Of a DNA stretch of 64,000 nt, positions 32,240-41,322 are shown piece after piece; position 1 is the stretch's first letter; each line of letters starts with the position of its first letter. A program made the position numbers and the translations under genes. Source of the stretch: Lentihominibacter hominis (GTDB taxonomy: Bacteria > Bacillota > Clostridia > Peptostreptococcales > Anaerovoracaceae); the NCBI RefSeq assembly GCF_014385065.1, contig NZ_JACRTA010000003.1:124001-188000 (forward strand), read 5' to 3'. The notes under the pieces are model-generated. The model saw nothing but the letters and a program-made list of their open reading frames with translations. It was not told the DNA's origin and ran no database searches.

Positions 32240-32435
32240 TAATATATAGTGGTTTGGAGACAGACCTTAATATTTTCGGGAATTAAACCCGAAACGACAG
32301 TTCGAGACCATCCTGTCGGAAAATAAAACTAGGGACAACAAAGAGTTATTATTGTGCGGATAGCATCAAAATGCGATCGGCACTTGTGTAATTGTTGTTG
32401 ATATTCCCGGGTCAACCCCGGGAATTTTTTTATGA
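32240..32435 (+). ncRNA. Structured RNA of about 190 nt with its own terminator
   Basis: A noncoding segment with several clear hairpins in order: GGTTTG-GAGA-CAGACC (GNRA loop), TTCGGG-AATTAAA-CCCGAA, CGACAG and CTGTCG around a 12-base loop, and a long-range ACAACAA with TTGTTGT that encloses GTGC..GCAT-CAAA-ATGC..GCAC. It ends at a terminator (TTCCCGGG and CCCGGGAA, then T8). It lies 5 bases after DUF4186 and 145 before queT. It does not fit the preQ1-I consensus. A raiA-type or other independent RNA, or a new riboswitch for queT, are the options; I cannot assign a family. Confidence 0.65.
32402..32434 (+). terminator. Terminator of the structured RNA
   Basis: TTCCCGGG and CCCGGGAA form a perfect 8-bp stem with a five-base loop, followed by a run of Ts. 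Confidence 0.9.
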
Positions 32436-32472
32436 CCTGCCCTGACCAAAACTTGTTTTGGCGCGTAGATTA
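32427..32472 (+). repeat. Hairpin element following a terminator, copy 2
   Basis: TTTTTTTATGACCTGCCC again follows a terminator stem; the inner hairpin is here CCAAAAC tt GTTTTGG, followed by CGCGTAGATTAAAC. The outer stem seen in copy 1 (3084-3127) is weaker here. Confidence 0.5.
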
Positions 32473-32580
32473 AACGATAGAATTGCATAGCTTTAGCTGT
32501 AGAGCAATTTTGCTGCGAAGTATGATCCGCCCATATTTACTGCGAGATACGGTAAGGTCTGTTAATGGAGGTGAACGAAT

Positions 32581-33096
32581 ATGGATATAGAAAGAATGAG
32601 TCGCATGCAGAAAATGACGTTTTCTGCAATGATGATGGCGATTTATATCGTCGTGCTTTACTTGACACAGAGTTTTTCATTCGGGGCATATCAGATCAGG
32701 ATAGCTACATCTCTTTATGCCCTTTCTTATCTCTTTCCGTTCCTGGTTTTTCCGCTTGGTTTCGCAAATCTTATATCAAATATGCTTTTTGGAGGATTTG
32801 GCATTGCTGATATGATAGGAGGATGTCTTGTGGGCATACTTACTACGGCAAGTATTGTGCTTATTCGGAAGAAAGGCTGGAATCGCACATTTATAGCGGT
32901 ACCCATCGTACTAATCCCGGGGCTGGGAGTTGCAGTTTATCTTTTTTATTTCCTCAATATACCTTACTGGCTTATGGCTCTCAATCTGTGTATCGGTCAG
33001 CTGATTCCGGCTGTTGTCGGAGTGGTTCTTGTAAAGGTGCTGGAAAGAGTGTGGCATCCTGTGCATTCTGCATCTGGTTGTAATGAAAAACATTAA
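32581..33096 (+). CDS. queT: QueT-family queuosine-precursor transporter (ECF S component)
   Basis: A 171-residue membrane protein with five or six helices, the substrate-binding subunit of an ECF importer for a queuosine precursor (preQ0/preQ1). MTFSAMMMAIYIVVLYLTQS, SFGAYQIRIATSLYALSYLFP and FLNIPYWLMALN are characteristic of QueT. GGAGGTG lies nine bases before ATG 32581. It is followed after 12 bases by queF, which handles the imported base. The shared energising module would come from elsewhere in the genome or from the ECF genes at 46.6-48.9 kb. Confidence 0.92.
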   Translation: MDIERMSRMQKMTFSAMMMAIYIVVLYLTQSFSFGAYQIRIATSLYALSYLFPFLVFPLGFANLISNMLFGGFGIADMIGGCLVGILTTASIVLIRKKGWNRTFIAVPIVLIPGLGVAVYLFYFLNIPYWLMALNLCIGQLIPAVVGVVLVKVLERVWHPVHSASGCNEKH

Positions 33097-33108
33097 AAGG
33101 AGAATAAT

Positions 33109-33606
33109 ATGAGTGGACGAGAAAAAGAAGAATTGAAAGGTGTTTCACTTCTGGGAAATCAGAAAGTCTCTTATCCTGTGGATTATGCGCCGCAGATTCT
33201 TGAGACCTTTAAAAACAAACATCAGGAGAATGACTACTTCGTAAAGTTTAATTGCCCGGAATTTACAAGTTTGTGTCCTATGACTGGACAGCCTGATTTT
33301 GCCACTATTTATATTTCTTATGTTCCGGGAGAAATAATGGTGGAAAGCAAATCTCTTAAATTATATCTTTTTAGTTTTAGAAATCACGGAGATTTTCATG
33401 AGGATTGTGTTAATATAATCATGAAAGATCTGGTGAAGCTGATGGATCCCAAATATATTGAGGTCTGGGGTAAATTCACACCGCGGGGAGGTATTTCTAT
33501 AGATCCTTACTGTAATTATGGAAAACCGGGGACGCCATGGGAAAAGGTGGCTTTTGAGCGGCTTACTCATCATGATCTTTATCCTGAGAAGGTAGATAAT
33601 CGTTAA
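33109..33606 (+). CDS. queF: NADPH-dependent 7-cyano-7-deazaguanine reductase
   Basis: The 165-residue QueF reduces preQ0 to preQ1 in queuosine synthesis. Catalytic Cys56 lies in [15 protein letters not shown], with Asp63 close by, and the QueF motif is [21 protein letters not shown]. This is the short, single-domain T-fold form. Start ATG 33109 after AAAGGAG. Coupled with queT, it forms a salvage route for imported preQ0; no queCDE genes are visible here, which fits salvage rather than synthesis. Confidence 0.96.
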   Translation: MSGREKEELKGVSLLGNQKVSYPVDYAPQILETFKNKHQENDYFVKFNCPEFTSLCPMTGQPDFATIYISYVPGEIMVESKSLKLYLFSFRNHGDFHEDCVNIIMKDLVKLMDPKYIEVWGKFTPRGGISIDPYCNYGKPGTPWEKVAFERLTHHDLYPEKVDNR

Positions 33607-33643
33607 AACTGAAAATTACAGACCTCGGACAAGGAGTATTGTT

Positions 33644-34414
33644 GTGATATTTTATTTTTCCGGTACGGGAAACAGTAAATACGTGGCCCAAATAATAGCA
33701 AGCCGGATAGAGGATGATATTTGCTCTATCAATGAGAAGCTGAAAAAAGAAGAATCTTTTTCATCAGAAAGCTTGGGCGGAAAGCCTCTTGTTTTTGTGG
33801 CGCCTGTTTATGGATGGAGACTTCCTCGAATAGTGGAAAAGTGGATACTTGAGGCTGAATTCCCAAAAGATTCTAAAGTCTACTTTCTTTTGACATGCGG
33901 AGGAGATATGGGAAATTCTGCAAAGTATATAAAAAAACTGTGCAGAGTTAAATCTTTTCTGTATATGGGTTGCGGTGAAATCGTTATGCCCGAAAATTAT
34001 ATAGCCTTGTTTGATGTTCCGCAAGAAAAGGAAGCCAGAGAGATTATAAAGAATTCTCAACCTAAGATAAATATGTTGGCAGACAAAATAAAAGAAAGGC
34101 ACTGCTTTGCAGATAAGCCTGTTCATATGATGGACAGAATAAAGAGTACCATTGTCAATCCTTTGTTTTATATGACTACCGTAAAGGCAAAAAAATTCAT
34201 GGTAAAAGACAGCTGCATAGATTGCGGTAAATGCGCCGAAGAATGTCCGTTAAATAATATTTCCATGAGAAATAAAAGACCTTTTTGGTCAGATGATTGT
34301 ACACACTGCATGGCTTGTATAACGATCTGTCCGGTTGCTGCTATAGAATATGGCAGTAAAAGTGTCGGAAAACCAAGGTACAGGTGTCCTGATATGGAAA
34401 ATCACAGTCTTTAG
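33644..34414 (+). CDS. EFR1-type flavodoxin/ferredoxin fusion
   Basis: A 256-residue cytoplasmic electron carrier. The flavodoxin-like domain (1-160) has the FMN loop FSGTGNSKYVA, and a two-cluster ferredoxin occupies about 188-250, with CIDCGKCAEECPLN and CTHCMACITICPVAA (two 4Fe-4S sites). GTG 33644 is preceded by AAGGAG. Such EFR1 proteins are typical of anaerobic Clostridia; the partner enzyme is not clear. Confidence 0.92.
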   Translation: MIFYFSGTGNSKYVAQIIASRIEDDICSINEKLKKEESFSSESLGGKPLVFVAPVYGWRLPRIVEKWILEAEFPKDSKVYFLLTCGGDMGNSAKYIKKLCRVKSFLYMGCGEIVMPENYIALFDVPQEKEAREIIKNSQPKINMLADKIKERHCFADKPVHMMDRIKSTIVNPLFYMTTVKAKKFMVKDSCIDCGKCAEECPLNNISMRNKRPFWSDDCTHCMACITICPVAAIEYGSKSVGKPRYRCPDMENHSL

Positions 34415-34434
34415 TAATTTTTCATCAGAAATAC

Positions 34435-34505
34435 TTGAAAAGCGGAAGTCAAACCGATACAATAAATATGTATGTTCGGAAACGGCTCCGCTTTTTCCGC
34501 ATACT
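34435..34505 (+). promoter_or_regulatory. Promoter and leader hairpin of pta
   Basis: TTGAAA (34435-34440), 17-bp spacer, TACAAT (34458-34463). About five bases after the likely start, GTATG..CGGAAA pairs with TTTCCG.CATAC (34468-34505), giving a leader hairpin with no T tract. Confidence 0.6.
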
Positions 34506-34549
34506 GTTATTAGGAAAAAATATAAAGATATAAGAAAAGAGGGAAAAGA

Positions 34550-35509
34550 ATGTTTACAAAACTGACAGAACAGTTAAAAGCAAATCCACGCACTATCGTA
34601 TTTACAGAAGGTCCTGATGCTCGTATTTTGGAGGCTGCTTCAAAGCTTACGGCAGATGATATCCTTAAGGTAATCCTTTTAGGTAAAGAAGATGAAGTTA
34701 AGGCTGCCGCAAAGGATGCCGGCTTCAATATCGACAAATGTCAGATTATCGATCCTGAAACCTATGGCGAAATGGATGCTATGGTAGATGAAATGGTGGC
34801 TCTGAGAAAAGGTAAGATGACGGCTGATGAAGTAAGAGCAGCTCTTGCTAAGGGCAACTATTTCGGAACTATGCTTGTTAAGATGGGTAAAGCAGACTGC
34901 CTGCTGGGCGGAGCTACATACTCAACAGCTGATACTGTAAGACCTGCTCTTCAGCTGATAAAGACAAAACCGGGCAACAAAATCGTAAGCTCGTGCTTTA
35001 TCATGGTTAAAGGCGATAAGAAGCTGGCGATGGGCGATTGTGCTATCAATATTGCACCTAACGAAGATGAGCTGGCAGAGATCGCTGTGGAAACTGCAAA
35101 GACTGCAAAGGTATTCGGAATCGATCCTAAGGTTGCAATGCTTTCATACTCAACATACGGATCAGGAAAAGGTGATATGGTAACTCTGGTTGCCAACGCT
35201 ACAAAGAAGGTCAAGGAAGCAGCTCCTGATCTTGCCGTAGACGGAGAGTTACAGTTTGATGCGGCTGTAGCACCTGAAGTTGCTAAGGTTAAGTGTTCTG
35301 ATTCTCCTGTTGCAGGACAGGCAAACACATTCATCTTCCCTGACATAAATGCAGGAAATATCGGATACAAGATCGCTGCACGTCTCGGAGATTATGAGGC
35401 AATAGGACCTGTTCTTCAGGGACTCAATGCACCTATCAATGACCTCAGCAGAGGCTGCAACGCGCAGGAAGTTTACAAGATGGCTCTTGTAACTGCTGCA
35501 TTAAGCTAA
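34550..35509 (+). CDS. pta: Phosphate acetyltransferase
   Basis: The 319-residue enzyme converts acetyl-CoA and phosphate to acetyl phosphate, the first step of ATP-yielding acetate formation. The length matches the short PTA class with one catalytic domain. Seen are TEGPDARILEAASKLTADDI, the conserved YFGTMLVKMGKADCLLGGA, MLSYSTYGSGKGD, ELQFDAAVAPEVA and the end GYKIAARLGDYEAIGP with LNAPINDLSRGC. ATG 34550 follows GAGGGAAAAGA. No ackA is next to it. Confidence 0.97.
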   Translation: MFTKLTEQLKANPRTIVFTEGPDARILEAASKLTADDILKVILLGKEDEVKAAAKDAGFNIDKCQIIDPETYGEMDAMVDEMVALRKGKMTADEVRAALAKGNYFGTMLVKMGKADCLLGGATYSTADTVRPALQLIKTKPGNKIVSSCFIMVKGDKKLAMGDCAINIAPNEDELAEIAVETAKTAKVFGIDPKVAMLSYSTYGSGKGDMVTLVANATKKVKEAAPDLAVDGELQFDAAVAPEVAKVKCSDSPVAGQANTFIFPDINAGNIGYKIAARLGDYEAIGPVLQGLNAPINDLSRGCNAQEVYKMALVTAALS

Positions 35510-35540
35510 TCGCATACAGATGATATGAAATAAAATGAAG

Positions 35541-35563
35541 CCGGGGCAATGCCCCGGTTTTTT
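35541..35563 (+). terminator. Terminator of pta
   Basis: CCGGGGCAATGCCCCGG followed by TTTTTT. Confidence 0.95.
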
Positions 35564-35693
35564 GTTGAAAATATCTTTTTGTACTGATTTACGGAGATGC
35601 TCATTGGCAGATAAGGGGGCGTAATTTTAGTCAGTTTAGAAAAGCTCTTATATGGTATAATAGATAAAAATTTTTATTTCGGAAGGAACATAT

Positions 35694-36845
35694 ATGAAAT
35701 TCATACATTTATCAGATCTTCATATAGGAAAGCGTGTCAACGGATTTTCTATGATGGAGGATCAGGAGTATATACTGAATGAAATTATAAATATAATCGA
35801 CAATGAAGAGCCGCAGGCCGTAATACTGGCAGGCGACATATACGATAAGGCGATTCCGCAGGCGGATGCCGTGGAACTTCTTGATGATTTTCTTGTAAAG
35901 CTCTCGGAAAGGAGGCTGCAGGTTTTCGTCATAAGCGGCAATCACGATTCGCCGGAAAGGCTGGCATTCGGAAGACGTTTGATGGAAGACAGCGGAATAT
36001 ATGTTGCTCCGGTTTATGATGGAAATGTAAAACCTTTTACTGTGAAAGACGATTATGGTGAGGTCAATATTTTCTTGCTTCCCTTTATTAAGCCTGTACA
36101 TGTGAGAAAGGCCTTTCCGCAGCAGGTGCATGAGATAGAGTCATATAACGATGCTGTCAGGGTTGCCATAGAAAATATGGATATTGATTCTTCTGTTCGC
36201 AGTGTTTTAGTGATTCATCAGTTTGTCACGGGGGCAGTCAGGTCGGAATCTGAGGATATGACATTGTCTGCCGGCGGAAGCGATAATATAGATTGCGGCA
36301 TATTTAAAAAATTTGATTATGTGGCTTTAGGTCACATACATAAGCCGCAGAATATAGGGTCTCCCAATATACGGTATTGTGGTACGCCCCTCAAGTATTC
36401 TTTTTCCGAGAGTCTTCATGAAAAATCTGTGACGGTGGCAGAGCTTGAAGAGAAGGGCAGCCTTTCCGTAAGAACCGTGCCCCTAAAACCTATGAGGGAT
36501 ATGGTGGAGATAAGAGGCGAATATGACCGGGTCACAGCCAAGAGTTTTTATGAAGGGACCACATACAGAAGCGATTATATGCACATAACACTTACTGATG
36601 AGGAAGAAATTCCCGAAGTGATAGGGAGATTAAGGTCTGTCTATCCCAACCTGATGAAAGTGGATTATCATAACACAAGGACGCAAAGCACCGGGATTGT
36701 AGATGTGGTGAAGATGCCGGAAGTGCATATGCCATTAAATATATTTGAGGAATTTTATGAGAAACAGAATAATGCTCCGCTGTCACAGGAGCAGTCAGGA
36801 CTTTTAAGGAAACTAATAGAAGAGGTTTGGGAGGAAGAAAAATGA
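35694..36845 (+). CDS. sbcD: Nuclease SbcD (Mre11 homologue)
   Basis: A 383-residue metallophosphoesterase, the nuclease subunit of SbcCD, which cleaves hairpins and blocked DNA ends. Metal-binding motifs are complete: FIHLSDLHIG, LAGDIYDKAIP, VISGNHDSPERL, and ALGHIHKPQ near 220. The stop overlaps the start of sbcC (ATGA). The likely promoter has an extended -10 TGGTATAAT at about 35654-35662. Confidence 0.96.
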   Translation: MKFIHLSDLHIGKRVNGFSMMEDQEYILNEIINIIDNEEPQAVILAGDIYDKAIPQADAVELLDDFLVKLSERRLQVFVISGNHDSPERLAFGRRLMEDSGIYVAPVYDGNVKPFTVKDDYGEVNIFLLPFIKPVHVRKAFPQQVHEIESYNDAVRVAIENMDIDSSVRSVLVIHQFVTGAVRSESEDMTLSAGGSDNIDCGIFKKFDYVALGHIHKPQNIGSPNIRYCGTPLKYSFSESLHEKSVTVAELEEKGSLSVRTVPLKPMRDMVEIRGEYDRVTAKSFYEGTTYRSDYMHITLTDEEEIPEVIGRLRSVYPNLMKVDYHNTRTQSTGIVDVVKMPEVHMPLNIFEEFYEKQNNAPLSQEQSGLLRKLIEEVWEEEK

Positions 36846-39595
36846 GACCTGTAAAGCTTGTAATGTCTGCATTTGGGCCGTATGCAGGCAGGGTAGAGAT
36901 AGATTTTGAAAAACTTGGGACAAGGGGAATTTACCTGATAACAGGAGATACAGGAGCCGGAAAGACCACTGTTTTTGATGCCATAACCTTTGCGCTGTAT
37001 GGGGAGGCAAGCGGAGAGAATAGGGATGTGAAAATGCTCAGATCAAAGTATGCGAGGCCGGAGACACTTACAGAGGTGCAGTTGACATTTTTATACGGCG
37101 AAAAAGAGTTCTTCGTAAAGCGTAATCCCGAATATGATAGGCCAAAGGCAAGGGGTGAAGGTATGACCACTGAAAAGGCAAATGCAGAGCTTCATTATGA
37201 AGATGGACGTATAATCTCCAAACAGAAAGAAGTCAATAAAGCTATCGTGAATATTATGGGATTGGACCGTCATCAGTTTACTCAGATTGCTATGATAGCT
37301 CAGGGAGATTTTCTCAAGCTGCTTCTGGCATCAACTGAAGAGCGGAAAAAAATATTCCGCAGACTTTTTAACACTGATCTTTATCAGAAGCTCCAGGAAA
37401 GACTAAAGGAAGAGGCAGGCGCGCTTCGTACTAAACGTGAAGCTATTAACGCAAGCATAAAGCAGTATATTGACGGTATTCTCTACAGCCAGGAGGCAGA
37501 AGCTGTATTATCAGATGAAAACATAGTATCTTCGGAAGATGTGATACGAAAACTTCAAAAAATGACAGATGATGATGAAAGGCGGCAGATTCTTTATATA
37601 ACTCAGGTAAATGAGTTGAGTGACAAAATAAACGACATAAGTGAAAAGCTGACAAGAGCGCAGGAATGGGAGAAAGCGGAGCAGCAGAGACAGGAAGCTG
37701 ATGTATTACTGAATTCGCAGATCATTAGGTTCAGTGTGTTAAAGGAAGAGCTGAAAAAAGCGGAGGCTCAGCTTAATGAGGCTCGCAGGCTCGGAGAAAA
37801 GTCAGCTTTGATTACAGCGGAACTTTCGGGATATGACGATATCGACATTAAGAGGCAGGAGCTGATGGATCTTAAAAAGTTGGAAGAGTCGGATAAAAAT
37901 ACTTTTCGTCAAAAGTCAGAAGATCTTACAGATATAAAGGAGGAGATTAAAGCCCTGGAGGAGGAATTAAAGACTTTATCTGGTTTGGAAAAGGAAATGA
38001 CAGTGATTCAGCTGCAAAAAAGCGTGCTTTCAAGAGAATATAAAGAGATAGAAGACTTTCAGAACAGCATAGAAGAGCTAAAGCTGCTTCATGAAAAGCT
38101 TAAAAAAGCACAGGCATACTATCTCAAAAAATCACAAACAGCAGAGGAAGCAAAAAGCTGGTATGAAGAGAAAAATAAAGCATATCTTGACCAGCAGGCA
38201 GGTATACTGTCTCAGATACTAAAAAAGGGCGAGGCGTGTCCTGTATGCGGAGCTGTAAATCATCCCAATCCTGCCAAGCTTTCACCTGGTGCACCGACTG
38301 AAGAAGAATTGGAAAACTATAAGGAACTTTCTCAGAAAGCCTCAGATGATGCAGGCCAGGCCAGTAAAACGGCAGGACGATTAAAAGGAATGTGGCAGGA
38401 AAAACATGAGACTTTTTTAAAAACAGTGCACAAACTTTTAGGCGATATAAGTGAGAACCTTTGGAACGAAGCTATTTCCGACAAGAAAGCAGAAAATGAA
38501 AAAGCGGCGGCAAATCTTTTAAAAAAAGAAGATATAGTATCGGAAAAGATAGAAAGAAAACAGGAGATAGAAGGCTTGCTTCCCATAAAGCGTCAAACAA
38601 TGAAGTCTCTTGAAGAAGAGGTAAGGCAGACAGAGGCGGCATCAGTAAAGCATAAGGCTGAAGCAGAAGCGCTGAAAAAGTATGTTGAGGATTTGCGAAA
38701 CAATTTGCAGTATGAAAGCAGAGCCGAGGCAGAAAAGGCAGCATCAGAATTTGAAGCAGAGAAGAAAAATATAGAAGATCGTGAAAAACAGGCAAGAAAA
38801 AGTTATGCTGAGTGCGATAAAAATATTGCCGCTCTAAAGGCTAAAATAGAAGAAAGCTGTAAGTTTTTAGAAAATAAAGAAATACTGGATGTTGATAGGG
38901 AAAAGAAGAAAAAGCAGCAGCTTTACGATTTGCGTGAGTCACTTGAACCCAAAGTCACGGCAGTGAATATAAGGCTTGATAATAACAGAAGGGCTCTTGA
39001 AAACATATCGGAAAAAGCAGCTGAGCTAACAGATATCGATAAGAGATGGGGCTGGATCAAAGCTCTTTCAGATACGGCAAACGGTAATATTACAGGCAAA
39101 GAAAAAATAATGCTGGAAACGTATGTGCAGATGGCATACTTTGATCGCATCATTGCCCGGGCAAATATCCGCTTCATGGTAATGTCAGGCGGACAGTATG
39201 AGCTGAAGCGCAGTCGTTTGGCAGGCAATAACAGAAGCCAGAGCGGACTTGATTTAGATGTTGTGGACCACTATAACGGAACCGAGCGAAGCGTACGAAC
39301 ACTTTCAGGCGGAGAATCCTTTAAGGCGTCACTTTCTCTGGCGCTGGGACTTTCCGATGAAATACAGGCATCAGCCGGAGGAATACGACTTGATACCATG
39401 TTTATAGATGAAGGTTTTGGATCACTCGATGAAGAATCACTGCAGCAAGCTATAAGATCACTTTCTGATCTTGCCAACGGCAATAGGCTTGTAGGAATAA
39501 TCTCCCATGTACCTGAACTGAAAGAAAAAATAGATAAACAAATAATCATAAGAAAGAGCAAGAGCGGAGGAAGCAGCGCAGAAGTTTCGGTATGA
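36842..39595 (+). CDS. sbcC: ATPase SbcC (Rad50 homologue)
   Basis: The 917-residue SMC-like ATPase is the partner of SbcD in end processing. ATG 36842 overlaps the sbcD stop by four bases; the frame from 36827 lies inside sbcD. The N-lobe has Walker A in TGDTGAGKTTVFDA. Long coiled coils flank the zinc hook CPVC near residue 465, halfway along as expected. The C-lobe has the signature LSGGESFKASLSLALGLSD and Walker B TMFIDEGFGSLD. Confidence 0.96.
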   Translation: MRPVKLVMSAFGPYAGRVEIDFEKLGTRGIYLITGDTGAGKTTVFDAITFALYGEASGENRDVKMLRSKYARPETLTEVQLTFLYGEKEFFVKRNPEYDRPKARGEGMTTEKANAELHYEDGRIISKQKEVNKAIVNIMGLDRHQFTQIAMIAQGDFLKLLLASTEERKKIFRRLFNTDLYQKLQERLKEEAGALRTKREAINASIKQYIDGILYSQEAEAVLSDENIVSSEDVIRKLQKMTDDDERRQILYITQVNELSDKINDISEKLTRAQEWEKAEQQRQEADVLLNSQIIRFSVLKEELKKAEAQLNEARRLGEKSALITAELSGYDDIDIKRQELMDLKKLEESDKNTFRQKSEDLTDIKEEIKALEEELKTLSGLEKEMTVIQLQKSVLSREYKEIEDFQNSIEELKLLHEKLKKAQAYYLKKSQTAEEAKSWYEEKNKAYLDQQAGILSQILKKGEACPVCGAVNHPNPAKLSPGAPTEEELENYKELSQKASDDAGQASKTAGRLKGMWQEKHETFLKTVHKLLGDISENLWNEAISDKKAENEKAAANLLKKEDIVSEKIERKQEIEGLLPIKRQTMKSLEEEVRQTEAASVKHKAEAEALKKYVEDLRNNLQYESRAEAEKAASEFEAEKKNIEDREKQARKSYAECDKNIAALKAKIEESCKFLENKEILDVDREKKKKQQLYDLRESLEPKVTAVNIRLDNNRRALENISEKAAELTDIDKRWGWIKALSDTANGNITGKEKIMLETYVQMAYFDRIIARANIRFMVMSGGQYELKRSRLAGNNRSQSGLDLDVVDHYNGTERSVRTLSGGESFKASLSLALGLSDEIQASAGGIRLDTMFIDEGFGSLDEESLQQAIRSLSDLANGNRLVGIISHVPELKEKIDKQIIIRKSKSGGSSAEVSV

Positions 39596-39697
39596 AACAC
39601 GGATGTATGGTATAATAAAAATAATAGAGATATATTGAACATGGTTTCTCCTCAGGCTGATGCAGTTTTGGATCCAGAAAAATAATTTCAATAAATA

Positions 39698-39748
39698 AAA
39701 AACTCAGCTTTTCCGATGTTTGCATCGATTGTACAGCTGAGTTTTTAA
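39698..39748. terminator. Terminator between sbcC and the convergent catalase gene
   Basis: AAACTCAGCT and AGCTGAGTTT flank an inner region with GATG..CATC pairing; A and T tracts lie on both sides, so it can act in both directions. Confidence 0.8.
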
Positions 39749-39752
39749 TGGT

Positions 39753-40430
39753 TTAATTATTTGGAGGGGTAAATCCCGGCGGATTTGCCTGAGTATCTCC
39801 AAAGGCGCCGGCAGGCGACGGTGTGGAAAGGTCAAAATACATTCTTGAATCTTCTGTCACACCAAAATCATGGTTTGATCCTGTGTCCTGAACTTTATTA
39901 AAAGCTTCTCTGAACAGAGCGTTATGAGCTTCTTCTCTGTTAAGGAGAAAGTCGATAGTCTCTTTTACCTTTTTATCATCTATCTGGCGGTATAGATATT
40001 CATATACGACTTTAGCTCTTTGTTCGGAAGCTATATTGGAGAGAAGATCAGCGCACAGATCTCCTGTTACTGTTACGTAATCACTTGTCCATGAGTAACC
40101 TGAAGCGTTGATAAGACCGGGATTTAACCCCAGGATCACATGACTTTGTATCTCTCCAGAACCAACTGCTGCTGCATCTACATCATGACCGTTGAGCAGG
40201 TTTATGGTTTCTGCCACCATTTCCATATGACCCAGCTCTTCTGCAGCAATATCAAGGAAAAGATCTTTTATTTCCTGATCTTTGATACGGAAGCTCTGTG
40301 ACATGTACTGCATGGCTGCTTTGAGTTCTCCGTTGCCACCTCCCAGCTGTTCCTGAAGCAGAGCAGCGTAGTGAGGGTTAGGACCTTCTACGGCAACAGG
40401 GTGAAATAATTGTTTTTCATGTTTAAACAT
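39753..40430 (-). CDS. Manganese catalase
   Basis: A 225-residue ferritin-like dimanganese catalase that dismutates hydrogen peroxide; related forms (CotJC) occur in spore coats. ATG at 40430 is chosen over 40460, as GAAAGGATG precedes it. Metal-ligand helices are visible: GGNGELKAAMQYMSQSF, DIAAEELGHMEMVAETI, NIASEQRAKVVYEYLYRQ and NREEAHNALFREAF. It sits alone; other peroxide genes (bcp, yaaA) are 23 kb away. Confidence 0.93.
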   Translation of the reverse strand: MFKHEKQLFHPVAVEGPNPHYAALLQEQLGGGNGELKAAMQYMSQSFRIKDQEIKDLFLDIAAEELGHMEMVAETINLLNGHDVDAAAVGSGEIQSHVILGLNPGLINASGYSWTSDYVTVTGDLCADLLSNIASEQRAKVVYEYLYRQIDDKKVKETIDFLLNREEAHNALFREAFNKVQDTGSNHDFGVTEDSRMYFDLSTPSPAGAFGDTQANPPGFTPPNN

Positions 40431-40527
40431 AATATAACATCCTTTCGTATTAATACACACTTTATGAGAATAGTATTTGTTCGCTGAAGGATAATATTCA
40501 TTAAAGAAAAATATGCCCAGATTATTC

Positions 40528-40583
40528 TTGACATATCTTCATTACAGGTGTAAGATAACAGTGTTATATAACACTGTTATCTT
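40528..40583 (+). promoter_or_regulatory. TetR promoter with 32-bp perfect palindromic operator
   Basis: TTGACA (40528-40533), 17-bp spacer, TAAGAT (40551-40556). From 40552 to 40583 runs a perfect 32-bp palindrome with half-site AAGATAACAGTGTTAT. It covers the -10 and the start point, so a bound repressor would block transcription. TetR autocontrol is the simplest reading. Confidence 0.8.
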
Positions 40584-40624
40584 GATTTAAGAAATTATGA
40601 TGTTTTATAAAGTCTGGTGATGTT

Positions 40625-41236
40625 TTGAATAATACTAAAAGTTTAATAGAGCAGGCTGCTATAAAAGAGTTTATGGATAAAGGTTTTAACTGTGCGTCTC
40701 TCAGGAAAATTGTAAGAAACGCCGGCCTTACCACAGGAGCTTTTTATAAGTATTATCCTAATAAAGAGGCGTTGTTTGCTGATCTGGTAGAGGAACATGC
40801 GGATTATATTTACAGTATTTATGATAACGTGCTGAAAAATTTTGAAGCATTGCCTGCATCAGAGCAGCCTGAGAATATGAAAGATACTTCTCAGGGAGCG
40901 ATAAGTGAAATGCTGGCATATATATATGCACACTATGATAATTTTAAACTGCTAATATGCAAGTCTGAGGGAACTCCTTTTGCGTGTTTTATTCATAACC
41001 TTGTGGAAAAAGAGGTGGCGGCTACAGATCGCTTTATAGTTCTGATGAAGGAAAATGGAATAGATGTGCCTGATATAGATCCTGAGCTTAATCATATGCT
41101 CGCAAGCGGTATGTTTTCAGGAATATTTGAAATAGTAGTTCACGATATGGAAGAGACCGAGGCTATAAAAAAGGTTAAGAAACTTAAAGATTTTTATACA
41201 GCAGGCTGGGAGAATCTTATGGGAATAAAGTTTTAA
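40625..41236 (+). CDS. TetR-family regulator
   Basis: The 203-residue repressor starts at TTG 40625, with GGTGAT just upstream. The N-terminal HTH is clear: IEQAAIKEFMDKGFNCASLR, then NAGLTTGAFYKYYPNKEALF. The C-terminal ligand domain is unlike well-known subfamilies. It precedes the ABC pair by 86 bases; the palindrome upstream is the likely operator. Confidence 0.92.
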   Translation: MNNTKSLIEQAAIKEFMDKGFNCASLRKIVRNAGLTTGAFYKYYPNKEALFADLVEEHADYIYSIYDNVLKNFEALPASEQPENMKDTSQGAISEMLAYIYAHYDNFKLLICKSEGTPFACFIHNLVEKEVAATDRFIVLMKENGIDVPDIDPELNHMLASGMFSGIFEIVVHDMEETEAIKKVKKLKDFYTAGWENLMGIKF

Positions 41237-41283
41237 AATATCCGCGTTTGTCAGAGCAGACGCGGTAAAATAATAACGGTTGG

Positions 41284-41299
41284 TTAGAAAAAGCTAACT
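41284..41299 (+). promoter_or_regulatory. Shared 16-bp site upstream of the first ABC gene
   Basis: TTAGAAAAAGCTAACT, 24 bases before the ABC ATG; it matches the site at 46005-46020 (other orientation) at 14 of 16 positions. The TTAG-N6-CTAA core is an inverted repeat. Confidence 0.5.
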
Positions 41300-41322
41300 A
41301 AATATAAAGGAGGTTTGAAAAA

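Noticed and set aside
32240..32435. Calling the structured RNA a preQ1-I riboswitch because queT follows
   Set aside because: The short preQ1-I aptamer pattern is not present, and the terminator ends well before queT, so only an unassigned RNA is supported.
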